IMG/VR virus record: IMGVR_UViG_3300032265_001549
Span: 1 to 29,325 of that record
From: a virus
Length of the DNA: 29,325 bases
Direction: 5' to 3' (one strand)
This document shows, piece after piece, positions 19,002 to 26,673 of this stretch. How positions within the stretch are numbered: the first letter of the stretch is position 1; every line of letters begins with the position of its first letter. Below the pieces are notes generated by a model. It searched no databases, had not been told where the DNA came from, and was given only the letters and a program-made list of their open reading frames with translations. The translations under genes were made by a program, and so were the position numbers.

Positions 19002-19696
19002 TATATATTTGATTCTCTAACTACTTGTTTAACTAATTCTACATCAGCTGGCAATTTTTTAAATTTGTTAACCCAAAACGGAGGATCGATAATATTTTGT
19101 ATGTGTACTAATTGTTCATCATTAAACTTTTGTAGCATTGTTTTGCCGCTAGTACTATTTAATATTAACCAAGGACTAACTTTACCATCTTTAATATCAT
19201 AACAGGCACGACTTAAACTTACGTAATGGAAATAATGATTCCACTGTGCGTTATTATCATTTGCCCACAAAAGCATATGGCTAATGCTACGTTCTAATGC
19301 TACTTCGACTGGTTCTCTTTTGATGAGGTCAAAGACATATTGTTCATAAAGTTCGTCTCTGCACCAGTGATCCAATTTGACACCTGAGGAAACCACATAG
19401 TCAATAAATCGTTCCGGGTAGAGAGGATTAACGTTGCTAACAAAACTGCCAAACTTAATGAAAGCGTTATAATAAGGACTTTTACAAAATTCTTCATATG
19501 TTTTATTTTGTTTAATATTGGTTTGAACCGTCTTGTAAAAACGTTGAAATGTGTCGTAGCCAAGTACTACGTGTTTTTCTCCTTTGGCCATTGCTCTGCG
19601 TTTTTGTTCACATACATGAACAAATAACGTCTTTTCTTGCATAAAGCCTTTACCGCAATGCCCACAACTATAAGGTTGATCAATCAGTGCCATCAT
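19001..19696 (-). CDS. Zinc-finger protein, 231 aa
   Basis: An N-terminal single finger, YSCGHCGKGFMQEKTLFVHV followed by CEQKRR: Cys-x2-Cys, 12 residues, His-x3-Cys, a C2HC variant of the classical finger. The remaining 200 residues are helical with no recognised domain (HVVLGYDTFQRFYKTVQTNI; ISHMLLWANDNNAQWNHYFH). Proteins with this finger followed by QKRRxMAKxEKHVxxGYxxFxxFY are found in T4-like cyanophages and relatives, function unknown. Start and stop both overlap neighbours (ATGA with 19693-20172, TAATG with 18432-19001), so it is probably made in fixed ratio with the clamp-loader-like and mini-DnaE proteins. Confidence 0.75.
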   Translation of the reverse strand: MMALIDQPYSCGHCGKGFMQEKTLFVHVCEQKRRAMAKGEKHVVLGYDTFQRFYKTVQTNIKQNKTYEEFCKSPYYNAFIKFGSFVSNVNPLYPERFIDYVVSSGVKLDHWCRDELYEQYVFDLIKREPVEVALERSISHMLLWANDNNAQWNHYFHYVSLSRACYDIKDGKVSPWLILNSTSGKTMLQKFNDEQLVHIQNIIDPPFWVNKFKKLPADVELVKQVVRESNI

Positions 19697-20172
19697 TTTA
19701 ATTTCTTGGCAATTGTTGCTTCGTCAAAACCATGACTTCTTGCCAAGTCTTTAACTTCTTTATCTGTAGATATTTTACTCAACAATTCAAGTTCATCACG
19801 TTTTTTATTCGGATATAATTCTTCTAAAAACTTAATCTTTTTGCTGTTAGTTCCGGACTTTTTCTTATGGCCAATCCACTCGTGCCAGAATACCTTTTCA
19901 CCGTTATAGCTACACATACACAGCAACAACCACATTAATTTAGGATGCTTCTGTAGTAAATTCCAATTCTTATTAAAATATTCATTCACAGTTAATACAA
20001 AATGTTCTTGAATATCTCGCTTCTGTCCTGCCGCACTACTTACATATCTATTTAAAATAAAAAATTCCGACTTAAGAGATTTTTGTTGTTCAGGATCCAT
20101 GGCATCCCACAGCTCGCGAATGTTTTGATCCACTGCTGACAACTTTTCTTTTAATTCAATTTTTTCACTCAC
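19693..20172 (-). CDS. Candidate clamp-loader small subunit (gp62-like)
   Basis: 159 residues. FFILNRYVS (about 37-45) resembles the conserved FxVNRxLS of phage gp62 proteins. It is followed by a VNEYFNKNWNLLQKHPKLMW helix and KKKSGTNSKKIKFLEELYPN / KKRDELELLSKIS, like the KKRFxKW...LxxxYxxSxxKAxExLxxLT tail of gp62. The total length is close to phage clamp-loader A subunits (about 130-190). In T4, gp62 joins four gp44 ATPases to load the gp45 clamp. No gp44 or gp45 lies in this window, so context does not confirm it. Resemblance is by eye. It overlaps the upstream gene by 8 bp. Confidence 0.5.
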   Translation of the reverse strand: MSEKIELKEKLSAVDQNIRELWDAMDPEQQKSLKSEFFILNRYVSSAAGQKRDIQEHFVLTVNEYFNKNWNLLQKHPKLMWLLLCMCSYNGEKVFWHEWIGHKKKSGTNSKKIKFLEELYPNKKRDELELLSKISTDKEVKDLARSHGFDEATIAKKLK

Positions 20173-20440
20173 TGAGTTTGTCCTTACTTAATTTGTATAT
20201 CATTATAGCACGATCTAGGGCCTTTTGTAAAGTGGGATTGGTTTTTGCTTCTCGTCGAATTTCACCCCACATTTTACTATCCATTACGTGATCGTGTAAT
20301 GGTCTGCCGTCACTAGTTCGCGGATCATAATCCCATCCAATTTCTTTTCGTGTACTAGGATCAGCACCTATTTCTCTAGCATATATTGTGCCATTATTTC
20401 GTTCGTACACGTAGGTTGCTCCCGGTTTAAGACTGCCCAT
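20165..20440 (-). CDS. Conserved T4-like hypothetical, 91 aa
   Basis: MGSLKPGATYVYERNNGTIY, AREIGADPSTRKEIGWDYDP, then RPLHDHVMDSKMWGEIRREA. This opening and the WDYDPRTxDGRPLHDH block are typical of a conserved family of T4-like phage proteins near DNA metabolism genes; its function is not known to me. It starts 1 bp after the stop of the preceding gene and overlaps the following gene by 8 bp. Probably small and soluble, with an N-terminal beta part and a C-terminal helix. Confidence 0.75.
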   Translation of the reverse strand: MGSLKPGATYVYERNNGTIYAREIGADPSTRKEIGWDYDPRTSDGRPLHDHVMDSKMWGEIRREAKTNPTLQKALDRAIMIYKLSKDKLSE

Positions 20441-20441
20441 A

Positions 20442-20948
20442 TTACAATATTTTATCTAATTGAATAATTTCACTTTGACGGCTTATTTCTTTGACAAAAT
20501 AAGCACAATCCGGTTTGTCACCAAATCGAGTTGGCGTTGCTAATAGTTGCCCGTTTTTCATTTTAGGAAAGTACCATTTAACATCACTATAAAAATTTAC
20601 AATTTCAATCTTTTTAAATTCTACCCTAAAACTACTTAACGGGTTAAAAATTAGTGCTTCAAAACCTCTGTCATTTAGGCTAGTTAAGGGTAAAATCTCT
20701 ATATCACACGCACTTGAACTATCACCAACTGCGATACTCCAATCTAACGGCATTGCTACTTCATCATTGCCAATTCTTAGGACCATTGCTGGTGCATTAA
20801 AACTTTCTAGAAAGATTAATGGCATAAAAAAGAAATCAGGATTGTTGGCATCACTATTATCAAGTACTGCAAATCTAGTATTTTCGTCCACTTCCTCTGG
20901 TAAATTGTTCAATGAGAACGTTTGGTTATCTAATGTTAATATCTGCAT
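20442..20948 (-). CDS. Conserved hypothetical downstream of uvsW
   Basis: 168 residues, MQILTLDNQTFSLNNLPEEV; a beta-rich middle part (FIDxSS-like AVGDSSSACDIEILPLTSLN) and FYSDVKWYFPKMKNGQLLAT near the C-terminus. No motif tied to a known activity. It starts 6 bp after the uvsW stop, with AAGGA in front. The fixed place after uvsW suggests a role in the same transcript but says nothing about mechanism. Confidence 0.7.
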   Translation of the reverse strand: MQILTLDNQTFSLNNLPEEVDENTRFAVLDNSDANNPDFFFMPLIFLESFNAPAMVLRIGNDEVAMPLDWSIAVGDSSSACDIEILPLTSLNDRGFEALIFNPLSSFRVEFKKIEIVNFYSDVKWYFPKMKNGQLLATPTRFGDKPDCAYFVKEISRQSEIIQLDKIL

Positions 20949-20954
20949 GAGTCC

Positions 20955-22424
20955 TTATTTTTGCCAATCCGTCTTCGTAATAGTGAAGGGATATTTGGCA
21001 TCCTTGTAAAATTTCTTCCTCGTAGTGAGGTGACGCTTGGCAAATTTACACGTTGAAGTGAGGTCCCAAATTTGTACAAAGTCTTTGTCTTCTGCTTTTC
21101 TAATGCCTCGGCCAATACTTTGGATAACGCGGACAAAGCTCTTTCCGGGTTCAAGAAGAACCAGATTAAAAATCCTTGGAATATTAATACCCACAGCGGC
21201 CACACCAAAAGTCGCCACAGTAACCTTGTTATCATTTGTTGCATGTTCTTTGTACTCTTCTGCTCGCTTTGTGCCTTTTACTTCCCCTGAAATAAAAACA
21301 GCGTCGTCGATTAATTCTATTAATTGTTTGCCTGAATCAATTCTATTAACTAGAACTAATGTGTTGCCTGTTTCCGATAAGCCTTTTACTAATTGTGCAA
21401 TATACTGTAACCTGTCAGGATTAGTGACAAGATACTTTAATTCTTCTGCATACGATTTAAACTCGGGTAAATCTATCATCTGTACAATGTTAACATGTAG
21501 GTTACTGAGAACGCCCATCTCTTGTAACTCGTGTGCTTTAATGCCGCCAACCACTGGACCAATACTGGCAAAGATAGGTTGTGCTTCGTAATCATCCTTA
21601 GGAATAGTTCCTGTAAGGCCCCATCGTATAGGAGCATTGGCTAAGTTTTGTGTTAGTAAATTCTTCAATACTTCTGCCTTTGCCATGTGTACTTCGTCAA
21701 CAATAACAGTGCGTACACCGTCAAGGAAATCTGCTAATGTCAATGCATTGTCCAAGTCCCAATTTTTACTTTTCTTATCCAGTACATTAAGACTTTGCCA
21801 TGTGCAGATAGTATGTGTCTTACCTAGATCTTTGCGATCTCCAAAATAAACACCTACATCTAACCCAACATTAATATAATCTTCTTCAGTTTGTACAACC
21901 AAGTCTTTATTAGGAACAATAACAATAGTGCGTCCATATTTTTCTGCGCAATGACTCAATGTTGCTGTCATAATAGTTTTGCCAGCACCAGTCGCTACTT
22001 CTTGTAGTGCTTGAGTATTGGTAAAAAATCTGTTAACTACTTCAACTTGATCGTCACGTAGCACAATAGGTTCACCTGCAAATCTATGACCCGCAGGCCA
22101 GACTTTTCCTTGATCTGCCCAGTAGTGAGTAGTTACTTCTGTAAATTCTATCTTTTTAGTTGTGCGTAAATCTTCTAATTCAGCAACATCAATATCCATG
22201 TCTGCAAGTATGCCAAGGCACTTTTCTAGCTGGCTCAAATACCCATTACCGCCGAGGCCAAACATACTGACTTTGCCGTCCCATCGACCTAATTTATAAG
22301 CTGGCTGATAACGTGCTGTGGGATTTTCATATTTAAAAGTGTTGGTTAATTTTTTTCGTGCATCGAGATTTAAGCCTTCAAACTTAATATTAACCTCATC
22401 TTTTATAACTAGCTTTACCGCCAT
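20955..22424 (-). CDS. uvsW: UvsW-type DNA/RNA helicase
   Basis: 489 residues (T4 UvsW: 503). The N-terminal 100 residues form the UvsW DNA-binding domain (PAYKLGRWDGKVSMFGLGGN). SF2 motifs follow in order: Q-like IVLRDDQVEVV, Walker A ATGAGKT (144-150), DEVH (243-246), TGT, and QSIGRGIRK motif VI near the C-terminus. In T4, UvsW unwinds branched DNA and R-loops, moves Holliday junctions and helps the change from origin- to recombination-dependent replication. It overlaps the upstream 399-aa gene by 10 bp with AGGA in front of its ATG. A terminal LTTRKKFYKDAKYPFTITKT is also usual for the family. Confidence 0.95.
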   Translation of the reverse strand: MAVKLVIKDEVNIKFEGLNLDARKKLTNTFKYENPTARYQPAYKLGRWDGKVSMFGLGGNGYLSQLEKCLGILADMDIDVAELEDLRTTKKIEFTEVTTHYWADQGKVWPAGHRFAGEPIVLRDDQVEVVNRFFTNTQALQEVATGAGKTIMTATLSHCAEKYGRTIVIVPNKDLVVQTEEDYINVGLDVGVYFGDRKDLGKTHTICTWQSLNVLDKKSKNWDLDNALTLADFLDGVRTVIVDEVHMAKAEVLKNLLTQNLANAPIRWGLTGTIPKDDYEAQPIFASIGPVVGGIKAHELQEMGVLSNLHVNIVQMIDLPEFKSYAEELKYLVTNPDRLQYIAQLVKGLSETGNTLVLVNRIDSGKQLIELIDDAVFISGEVKGTKRAEEYKEHATNDNKVTVATFGVAAVGINIPRIFNLVLLEPGKSFVRVIQSIGRGIRKAEDKDFVQIWDLTSTCKFAKRHLTTRKKFYKDAKYPFTITKTDWQK

Positions 22425-23614
22425 ATATTTTTCCTATCTTCTAAGATGCTGGCTTTGTCCGAATGTTCAATAATTAAATCACAGCAGTTAGTATACACTG
22501 AAGTCTTACCGTGACGCAACCCCATACGGGTATCTATAGCAATCACACTCATAGGCCGCCAAGAACTAGTAAGGAAAAATTTTGGTATTTTTCCACCTTG
22601 TACACCGGCAATTTTAGTAGTAGTATCAAGTTTAGAATTGTATGAATTAGAAGCGATTAACTGATTAAATTTTCGACCAACGTCTGTATTTTGCAGTCGA
22701 AAATAAATTCCAACGTCTTCATAAATTCCAACGTCTTTTAATGCGTTTGACAATAATTCGAGATTTTCTAGTGATTTTCCTTCGCTAGTATTATCGAATA
22801 CAATCAGCACTGGAGTTCTTTTTAAGTAGATTAGAGATTCAAGTATAGTAGTTAGTGAGTGTTGAGCCTTGTCTACCCACAGTTTGGTACTTGGTCTGTT
22901 GGCAAAGTATTCGATCAGGGTTTCACCTGGATTTTTTGCATTTTCTGTAAGATACTGATATCGTACACTTCTGTCGTTAATTATGTTTTGATCCAACGGA
23001 GTTTCAATGCCAAGGTCAGCAGTAATTGCTTTATGAAAATTCTGATTGGTTATTAAGGTTAATGAAAACTGGCTCTCAACGTCGATTTTTGACCAAGATT
23101 TTATGGTCTGATAGTGGGTTTTTATGGTGTCAGCAATGTCAAACTCTAAAGGTGTTAATGCCTCTACAAGACAGACGATATTTTGTTCAGTTAGGTCAGC
23201 AGTGAATATTTTGCCAGGACTGGCCTGGTTCAAGTTTTCCACTTTTTTTGACAAATTTTGTAAAATTTTGCGAATTTCTGAGTTATAAGTAAATTCGATT
23301 TGAATGCCTGGTTCGTTATCTTCATTTTTAGAAATATACAGTTTTCTAATTTGTTCTACTTGTCGAAAATTTCGACTCCATACGGGAGATTTTAAAACTT
23401 CAGAAATTTCGTCGGAAAAAAACGTCATTTTTTTCTGATTTTCCCGAAGAATTTTCAATAACAAGTTTCCTTGATTTTCTGTAATGAAAACATGACTTGA
23501 TATAGAACTTGCTAAACTTCTCAATACCTGTGAGTCTTTAGATTGAATTTGTTCCTCGATGGTAGGTGAGGTAAAATTCACAATTTGTAGTAATAAATTA
23601 TCAACTGTTATCAT
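22415..23614 (-). CDS. Unknown 399-aa protein upstream of uvsW
   Basis: MITVDNLLLQIVNFTSPTIE... No Walker motif or nuclease signature is visible. The C-terminal part (IPKFFLTSSWRPMSVIAIDT, then RMGLRHGKTSVYTNCCDLII) looks like the best-conserved region, with a Trp-Arg-Pro and a double Cys. The gene is AT-rich and Lys/Asn-rich compared with its neighbours. It contains an 18-bp in-frame duplication giving DVGIYE-DVGIYF (22703-22737). The ATG is exactly where transcription should start from the promoter at 23621-23649. Co-transcribed with uvsW, so a DNA-metabolism role is likely but unproven. Confidence 0.7.
   Translation of the reverse strand: MITVDNLLLQIVNFTSPTIEEQIQSKDSQVLRSLASSISSHVFITENQGNLLLKILRENQKKMTFFSDEISEVLKSPVWSRNFRQVEQIRKLYISKNEDNEPGIQIEFTYNSEIRKILQNLSKKVENLNQASPGKIFTADLTEQNIVCLVEALTPLEFDIADTIKTHYQTIKSWSKIDVESQFSLTLITNQNFHKAITADLGIETPLDQNIINDRSVRYQYLTENAKNPGETLIEYFANRPSTKLWVDKAQHSLTTILESLIYLKRTPVLIVFDNTSEGKSLENLELLSNALKDVGIYEDVGIYFRLQNTDVGRKFNQLIASNSYNSKLDTTTKIAGVQGGKIPKFFLTSSWRPMSVIAIDTRMGLRHGKTSVYTNCCDLIIEHSDKASILEDRKNIWR
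22703..22737 (-). repeat. In-frame 18-bp tandem duplication
   Basis: ATAAATTCCAACGTCTT occurs at 22703-22719 and 22721-22737 with no mismatch, period 18 bp, adding six residues. Confidence 0.9.
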
Positions 23615-23620
23615 ATAGTA

Positions 23621-23649
23621 ATTATACGCTGTCTTTTTTCAGAAATCAA
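23621..23649 (-). promoter_or_regulatory. Sigma-70 promoter of the uvsW operon
   Basis: On the minus strand TTGATT (23644-23649), 17-bp spacer, TATAAT (23621-23626). The expected start, 7 nt on, is the A of the ATG at 23614. Confidence 0.75.
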
Positions 23650-23657
23650 CCGTTTAG

Positions 23658-23690
23658 AAAAAAATAGGCCTCAATATTATTTAAGGCCTA
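23658..23690 (-). terminator. Terminator of the gp32-uvsX-uvsY-like unit
   Basis: On the minus strand TAGGCCT (23684-23690) and AGGCCTA (23665-23671) form a perfect 7-bp stem followed by seven T. It separates the recombination genes from the uvsW operon, whose promoter begins right after it. Confidence 0.85.
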
Positions 23691-23714
23691 CGGTACTACT
23701 TTTGAGCAGATGAA

Positions 23715-24170
23715 TTATAGCGTGGCGTCTTCCATGCCTGCAACACGTAATTTTACAATATTAGTAATCATCCATTGTTTTTGGTCAAGTGCCTTGGTAA
23801 TGCTTAACCACTTGTTACGAAGTAAGGCAAATTCGTTGATAATTTTTTCAAAATCAACAACATCTGCCTCACCTTCTACATAACGATCACAGTCTCTACT
23901 ACTAAGGGCACGTTGATAGTTTTCAAGATACTTACGAAAATGCTGACTTTTAAGTCTTCGTAATTCTATGTTTAAATATTCTAAAATTGCTTCAATTTCT
24001 TGTAATTGACCAAATCGTTGTTCAACTACTCCTGGCATTGCGGCCGCGGCACGTTCTATGTTACCAGATACACGACATTCTTTTTTAGCCTCAAGTAATT
24101 CAGCTTCAAAGTAATCTGCCGCATCTGGTATATTAGAAATATCTTTGGCAACGTTAGAATACCAACCCAT
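23715..24170 (-). CDS. UvsY-like recombination mediator (candidate)
   Basis: 151 residues, long helices throughout. C-terminal half: LENYQRALSSRDCDRYVEGE, ADVVDFEKIINEFALLRNKW, then LSITKALDQKQWMITNIVKL. T4 UvsY is 137 residues, all helical, and ends with a similar pattern (a YW..L...L..I..RxF.I.nI..LR) after a kinase-like repeat of charged helices. UvsY loads UvsX recombinase on gp32-covered ssDNA. Its place after gp32 and uvsX in one transcription unit fits. The match is by pattern only; it could be another helical partner of UvsX. Confidence 0.55.
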   Translation of the reverse strand: MGWYSNVAKDISNIPDAADYFEAELLEAKKECRVSGNIERAAAAMPGVVEQRFGQLQEIEAILEYLNIELRRLKSQHFRKYLENYQRALSSRDCDRYVEGEADVVDFEKIINEFALLRNKWLSITKALDQKQWMITNIVKLRVAGMEDATL

Positions 24171-24409
24171 TAGAACTCCAATTCTCCGTAGTCTTCATCG
24201 TCTTCTTCTACTTCATCGTCATTTAGATAATAACTAATTGCTTGGTCTAAAATATCATCTACACCTGTTGCACTTTGTAATACACGATCAGGCACACCGA
24301 AGTCTGCTAGCAAATCAATATAACGCTCTGCGCAAGTTTCTAATTGTTTTTTATCTATATACTCGACGAAATTTAACCAAATATCACCGACTTGAGTTTC
24401 ATTCAACAT
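24170..24409 (-). CDS. Small acidic protein after uvsX
   Basis: 79 residues, MLNETQVGDIWLNFVEYIDK, KQLETCAERYIDLLADFGVP, and a very acidic tail (NDDEVEEDDEDYGELEF). T4-like cyanophages carry a similar small protein beside uvsX (MLNETQVGDIWxxFxxYxDKKQxExxAExYVDLLADxG); function unknown. The acidic tail might contact basic surfaces of the recombination machinery (inference). It overlaps the uvsX end by 11 bp and its stop overlaps the next start (base 24170). Confidence 0.75.
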   Translation of the reverse strand: MLNETQVGDIWLNFVEYIDKKQLETCAERYIDLLADFGVPDRVLQSATGVDDILDQAISYYLNDDEVEEDDEDYGELEF

Positions 24410-25457
24410 TCTCGTCTATCTCCTCTGGAATGGTAGTTGTTGTTAAAGATTTGATATGAAATTTATTCATTATCATATCTAATTTATCATCTTTCCATTC
24501 TTTTCGGTAGAATTTGAACTCTTCACCTGTCTCTGGATCAACCCACTTGAGTCTGTTACCTTCTTGCTTTAACAAGCCGGCTTTTTCGCACATATCAACC
24601 ATTCCTGAATAAGGATTCATACCTGTTTCATATGGAATCTTAATTTGTACAGTTTCAAATGGCTTACTATAACGAGTTTTCATAATCTTACAACTAGCAC
24701 GAATACCCATTACGTCTGATACTTTATTGCCGTCCTCATCCTCTTTGAGTTTGAGTTTTTTCATAGCAACAACGATTGAACTTGCGTAAACAAATCCTTG
24801 TCCACCACTAATCTTGTCATCTGGGTCAAACATATCTTGACTTGCGTATGTATGGTTAGTACATACCATTCCAACATTGTAAGATCCAAACATATTAACA
24901 CAGTTACGAACTAAACTAGTAAGTGCTTTAGGTTTACGACCCATGTCTCCCTTCATGTCTCCAGCTTGGAACTGGTTAATGTCAGTAGGGGTAAGCAACA
25001 TACCCAATGAGTCTATGACAAATAAGACTTTAGGACGTTCTGCCATTTCTTTGTACTCTTTCATGAATTCATGAATGGTTTTTGCCACATCATCAATCAT
25101 TGCCATGTTGAGTTTAAGAAGTTTGTCTTCACTAGTGTCTACACCCAGTGCGTGTAACCATTTTTCGTCTAGCGCATTTTCTGTATCAATTAAGATAACA
25201 TAAATGCCCTGTGCCTGTGCGTTACGCACCAAATTACCTGAACAGATAAAACTCTTACCTGCGCCGCTTTCACCAGCAAACACAGTAACCTTACCCAAAG
25301 GAATACCTTTGTTAAAATCACCGCTGATCAGATAGTTAAGCGTATAATTACCAGTACTAATCCAATCTGTAGGATCATTAAATCCTACGCCAAGACCGTC
25401 AATTGACTTAGTCAAAGTTTTTCTAAATTTCGATAAATCGAAGGCTTTTGTAGCCAT
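24399..25457 (-). CDS. uvsX: UvsX, RecA-like recombinase
   Basis: 352 residues (T4 UvsX: 391). Walker A GESGAGKS is at 62-69, the catalytic-type Glu in LIDTENALDE near 93, Walker B VLFVIDSLGML (Asp149), and the L1/L2 and GGQGFVYASS regions follow (SGGQGFVYAS around 228-237). It forms filaments on ssDNA and pairs homologous strands for recombination-dependent replication and repair. An AGGAG 10 nt upstream gives the start. It lies directly behind gp32 and ahead of the UvsY-like gene. The AGGAG sits in a short AT hairpin loop (ATTT-AGGAG-AAAT). Confidence 0.95.
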   Translation of the reverse strand: MATKAFDLSKFRKTLTKSIDGLGVGFNDPTDWISTGNYTLNYLISGDFNKGIPLGKVTVFAGESGAGKSFICSGNLVRNAQAQGIYVILIDTENALDEKWLHALGVDTSEDKLLKLNMAMIDDVAKTIHEFMKEYKEMAERPKVLFVIDSLGMLLTPTDINQFQAGDMKGDMGRKPKALTSLVRNCVNMFGSYNVGMVCTNHTYASQDMFDPDDKISGGQGFVYASSIVVAMKKLKLKEDEDGNKVSDVMGIRASCKIMKTRYSKPFETVQIKIPYETGMNPYSGMVDMCEKAGLLKQEGNRLKWVDPETGEEFKFYRKEWKDDKLDMIMNKFHIKSLTTTTIPEEIDENVE

Positions 25458-25485
25458 AAGTTATTTCTCCTAAATAAGATAACCC

Positions 25486-25512
25486 GGGCGTACAACTAGG
25501 TTGCAGAGGCCC
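25486..25512 (-). other. Hairpin between gp32 and uvsX
   Basis: GGGC/GCCC (25486-25489 with 25509-25512) encloses CAAC-TAG-GTTG (25493-25503). There is no U-tract, so it is a processing, stability or attenuation element rather than a simple terminator. Confidence 0.4.
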
Positions 25513-25519
25513 AAGCCGT

Positions 25520-26521
25520 TTACGCTTTTTGACGATTACGAATCATTGCCAAGATGTCTTGGGCACGACTGTCTCCACCAGCACTGGCTTCAGCTTTTGG
25601 GGCTGGTGCAGGAGTGGATTTGACCGCTGGTGCAGGATCTGCATCAAACGGTGCATCGTCGTCATGAGCCGCAGGCGCTGGCGCTGGTGACGCCTTAGGA
25701 GTAGACTTGTTAGGATCGCCAGTATTTTGACTCATACCGGCTGGTTTGAAATATTGTCCCCAACGTTCCATATCATACGGTTCGCCATCGACACTTGCTT
25801 CAAACATTTCTTTCATAACTTTCAATTCAACTTCGCCTGGCTTCTTAGGCAAGAAATCAGTTAAGTTAAACAAGCCATGTTGCTTAATTGCCGCTTGTTC
25901 AGCATCGTTAAGTGGACGCTCACGACGTGCCCAACTCGATGTTGAATAGTCAGCATATCCGCCTTTTGAACCTTTCTTCATACGATAGTCTAGACCATGT
26001 ACAAAGTCTGTTGGCAAATCTTCCAACTCTGGATCGACCAAAGCCGCACGGATACTTGTAAAGATTTGTGGTCCGATGATAAATCTACGGATTGGATTTT
26101 CTGGAGTTTCTTCGCTTTTTTCGTTTAGTCCGTCTTCTGCAACGAAACCTTGGAAAATGTAACTACGTTTCTTCCAGTATTTACGACCCATGTCTTCAAG
26201 AGCAGGATCTTTAAACCAGCCACGTACTTCTGCCAAGATTGGGCATGTATCGCCATACATTTCTACGCATGGGACTTGTACTGTGATTTGTTTGCTTTCG
26301 CTTTCACCTTTGACGCCTGAGAATGGCAATTTGATCATTGCACGTTCTACCCAGAAAAAAGTGTTATCGGTGTTACCATCTGGTAAGAATCGCAGAACGG
26401 ATTCGCCACCTTCTTTTAGATTCCAGAACGGATAAATCGATTTATCTCCGCCTGTTTTTTCTCCTGAACCACGTTGTTCAGATTGTTTTAGTTTTGCACG
26501 AATTTCAGCCAAAGTTGCCAT
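25520..26521 (-). CDS. 32: Single-stranded DNA-binding protein, gp32
   Basis: 333 residues (T4 gp32: 301). The N-terminal MATLAEIRAKLKQSEQ corresponds to the cooperativity B-domain. The core has IYPFWNLKEGGESVLRFLPD and the DNA-binding domain with CVEMYGDTCPILAEVRGWFK. Two Cys (85 and 93) keep part of the zinc site of T4 gp32, although the full His/Cys set is not evident. The C-terminus is an Ala/Pro-rich arm with an acidic AHDDDAPFDADPAP and then a basic end (RAQDILAMIRNRQKA), which is longer than in T4. It coats ssDNA in replication and recombination and partners UvsX and the UvsY-like protein. AGGAG is 8 bp before the ATG. Confidence 0.93.
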   Translation of the reverse strand: MATLAEIRAKLKQSEQRGSGEKTGGDKSIYPFWNLKEGGESVLRFLPDGNTDNTFFWVERAMIKLPFSGVKGESESKQITVQVPCVEMYGDTCPILAEVRGWFKDPALEDMGRKYWKKRSYIFQGFVAEDGLNEKSEETPENPIRRFIIGPQIFTSIRAALVDPELEDLPTDFVHGLDYRMKKGSKGGYADYSTSSWARRERPLNDAEQAAIKQHGLFNLTDFLPKKPGEVELKVMKEMFEASVDGEPYDMERWGQYFKPAGMSQNTGDPNKSTPKASPAPAPAAHDDDAPFDADPAPAVKSTPAPAPKAEASAGGDSRAQDILAMIRNRQKA

Positions 26522-26673
26522 AATATATCTCCTATTGTTAGCCTTTAGTTACTACTTTATTTGCCTATAATTGTTTAGAACCTACTAAACAAAAAGCGCA
26601 TACATGTTATTGTATACGCTTTTATTTAGTAAAGCAAGAGAAATCTTGCTGGAAATGTGAGTATTTTACTCGA
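26522..26673 (-). promoter_or_regulatory. Leader region of gp32 with alternative hairpins
   Basis: GTTTAG/CTAAAC (26573-26578/26585-26590) can form a small hairpin, while CTAAA also pairs with TTTAGT (26625-26630) by extending the terminator stem. A further perfect hairpin AGCAAGA-GAAA-TCTTGCT is at 26633-26650. A promoter is not obvious. Confidence 0.4.
26591..26623 (-). terminator. Terminator upstream of gp32
   Basis: AAAAGCGCATAC (26592-26603) pairs with GTATACGCTTTT (26612-26623), twelve base pairs with one mismatch of the G-T type. On the minus strand it ends in a T-run, fitting the end of the structural genes to the right. Confidence 0.8.
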
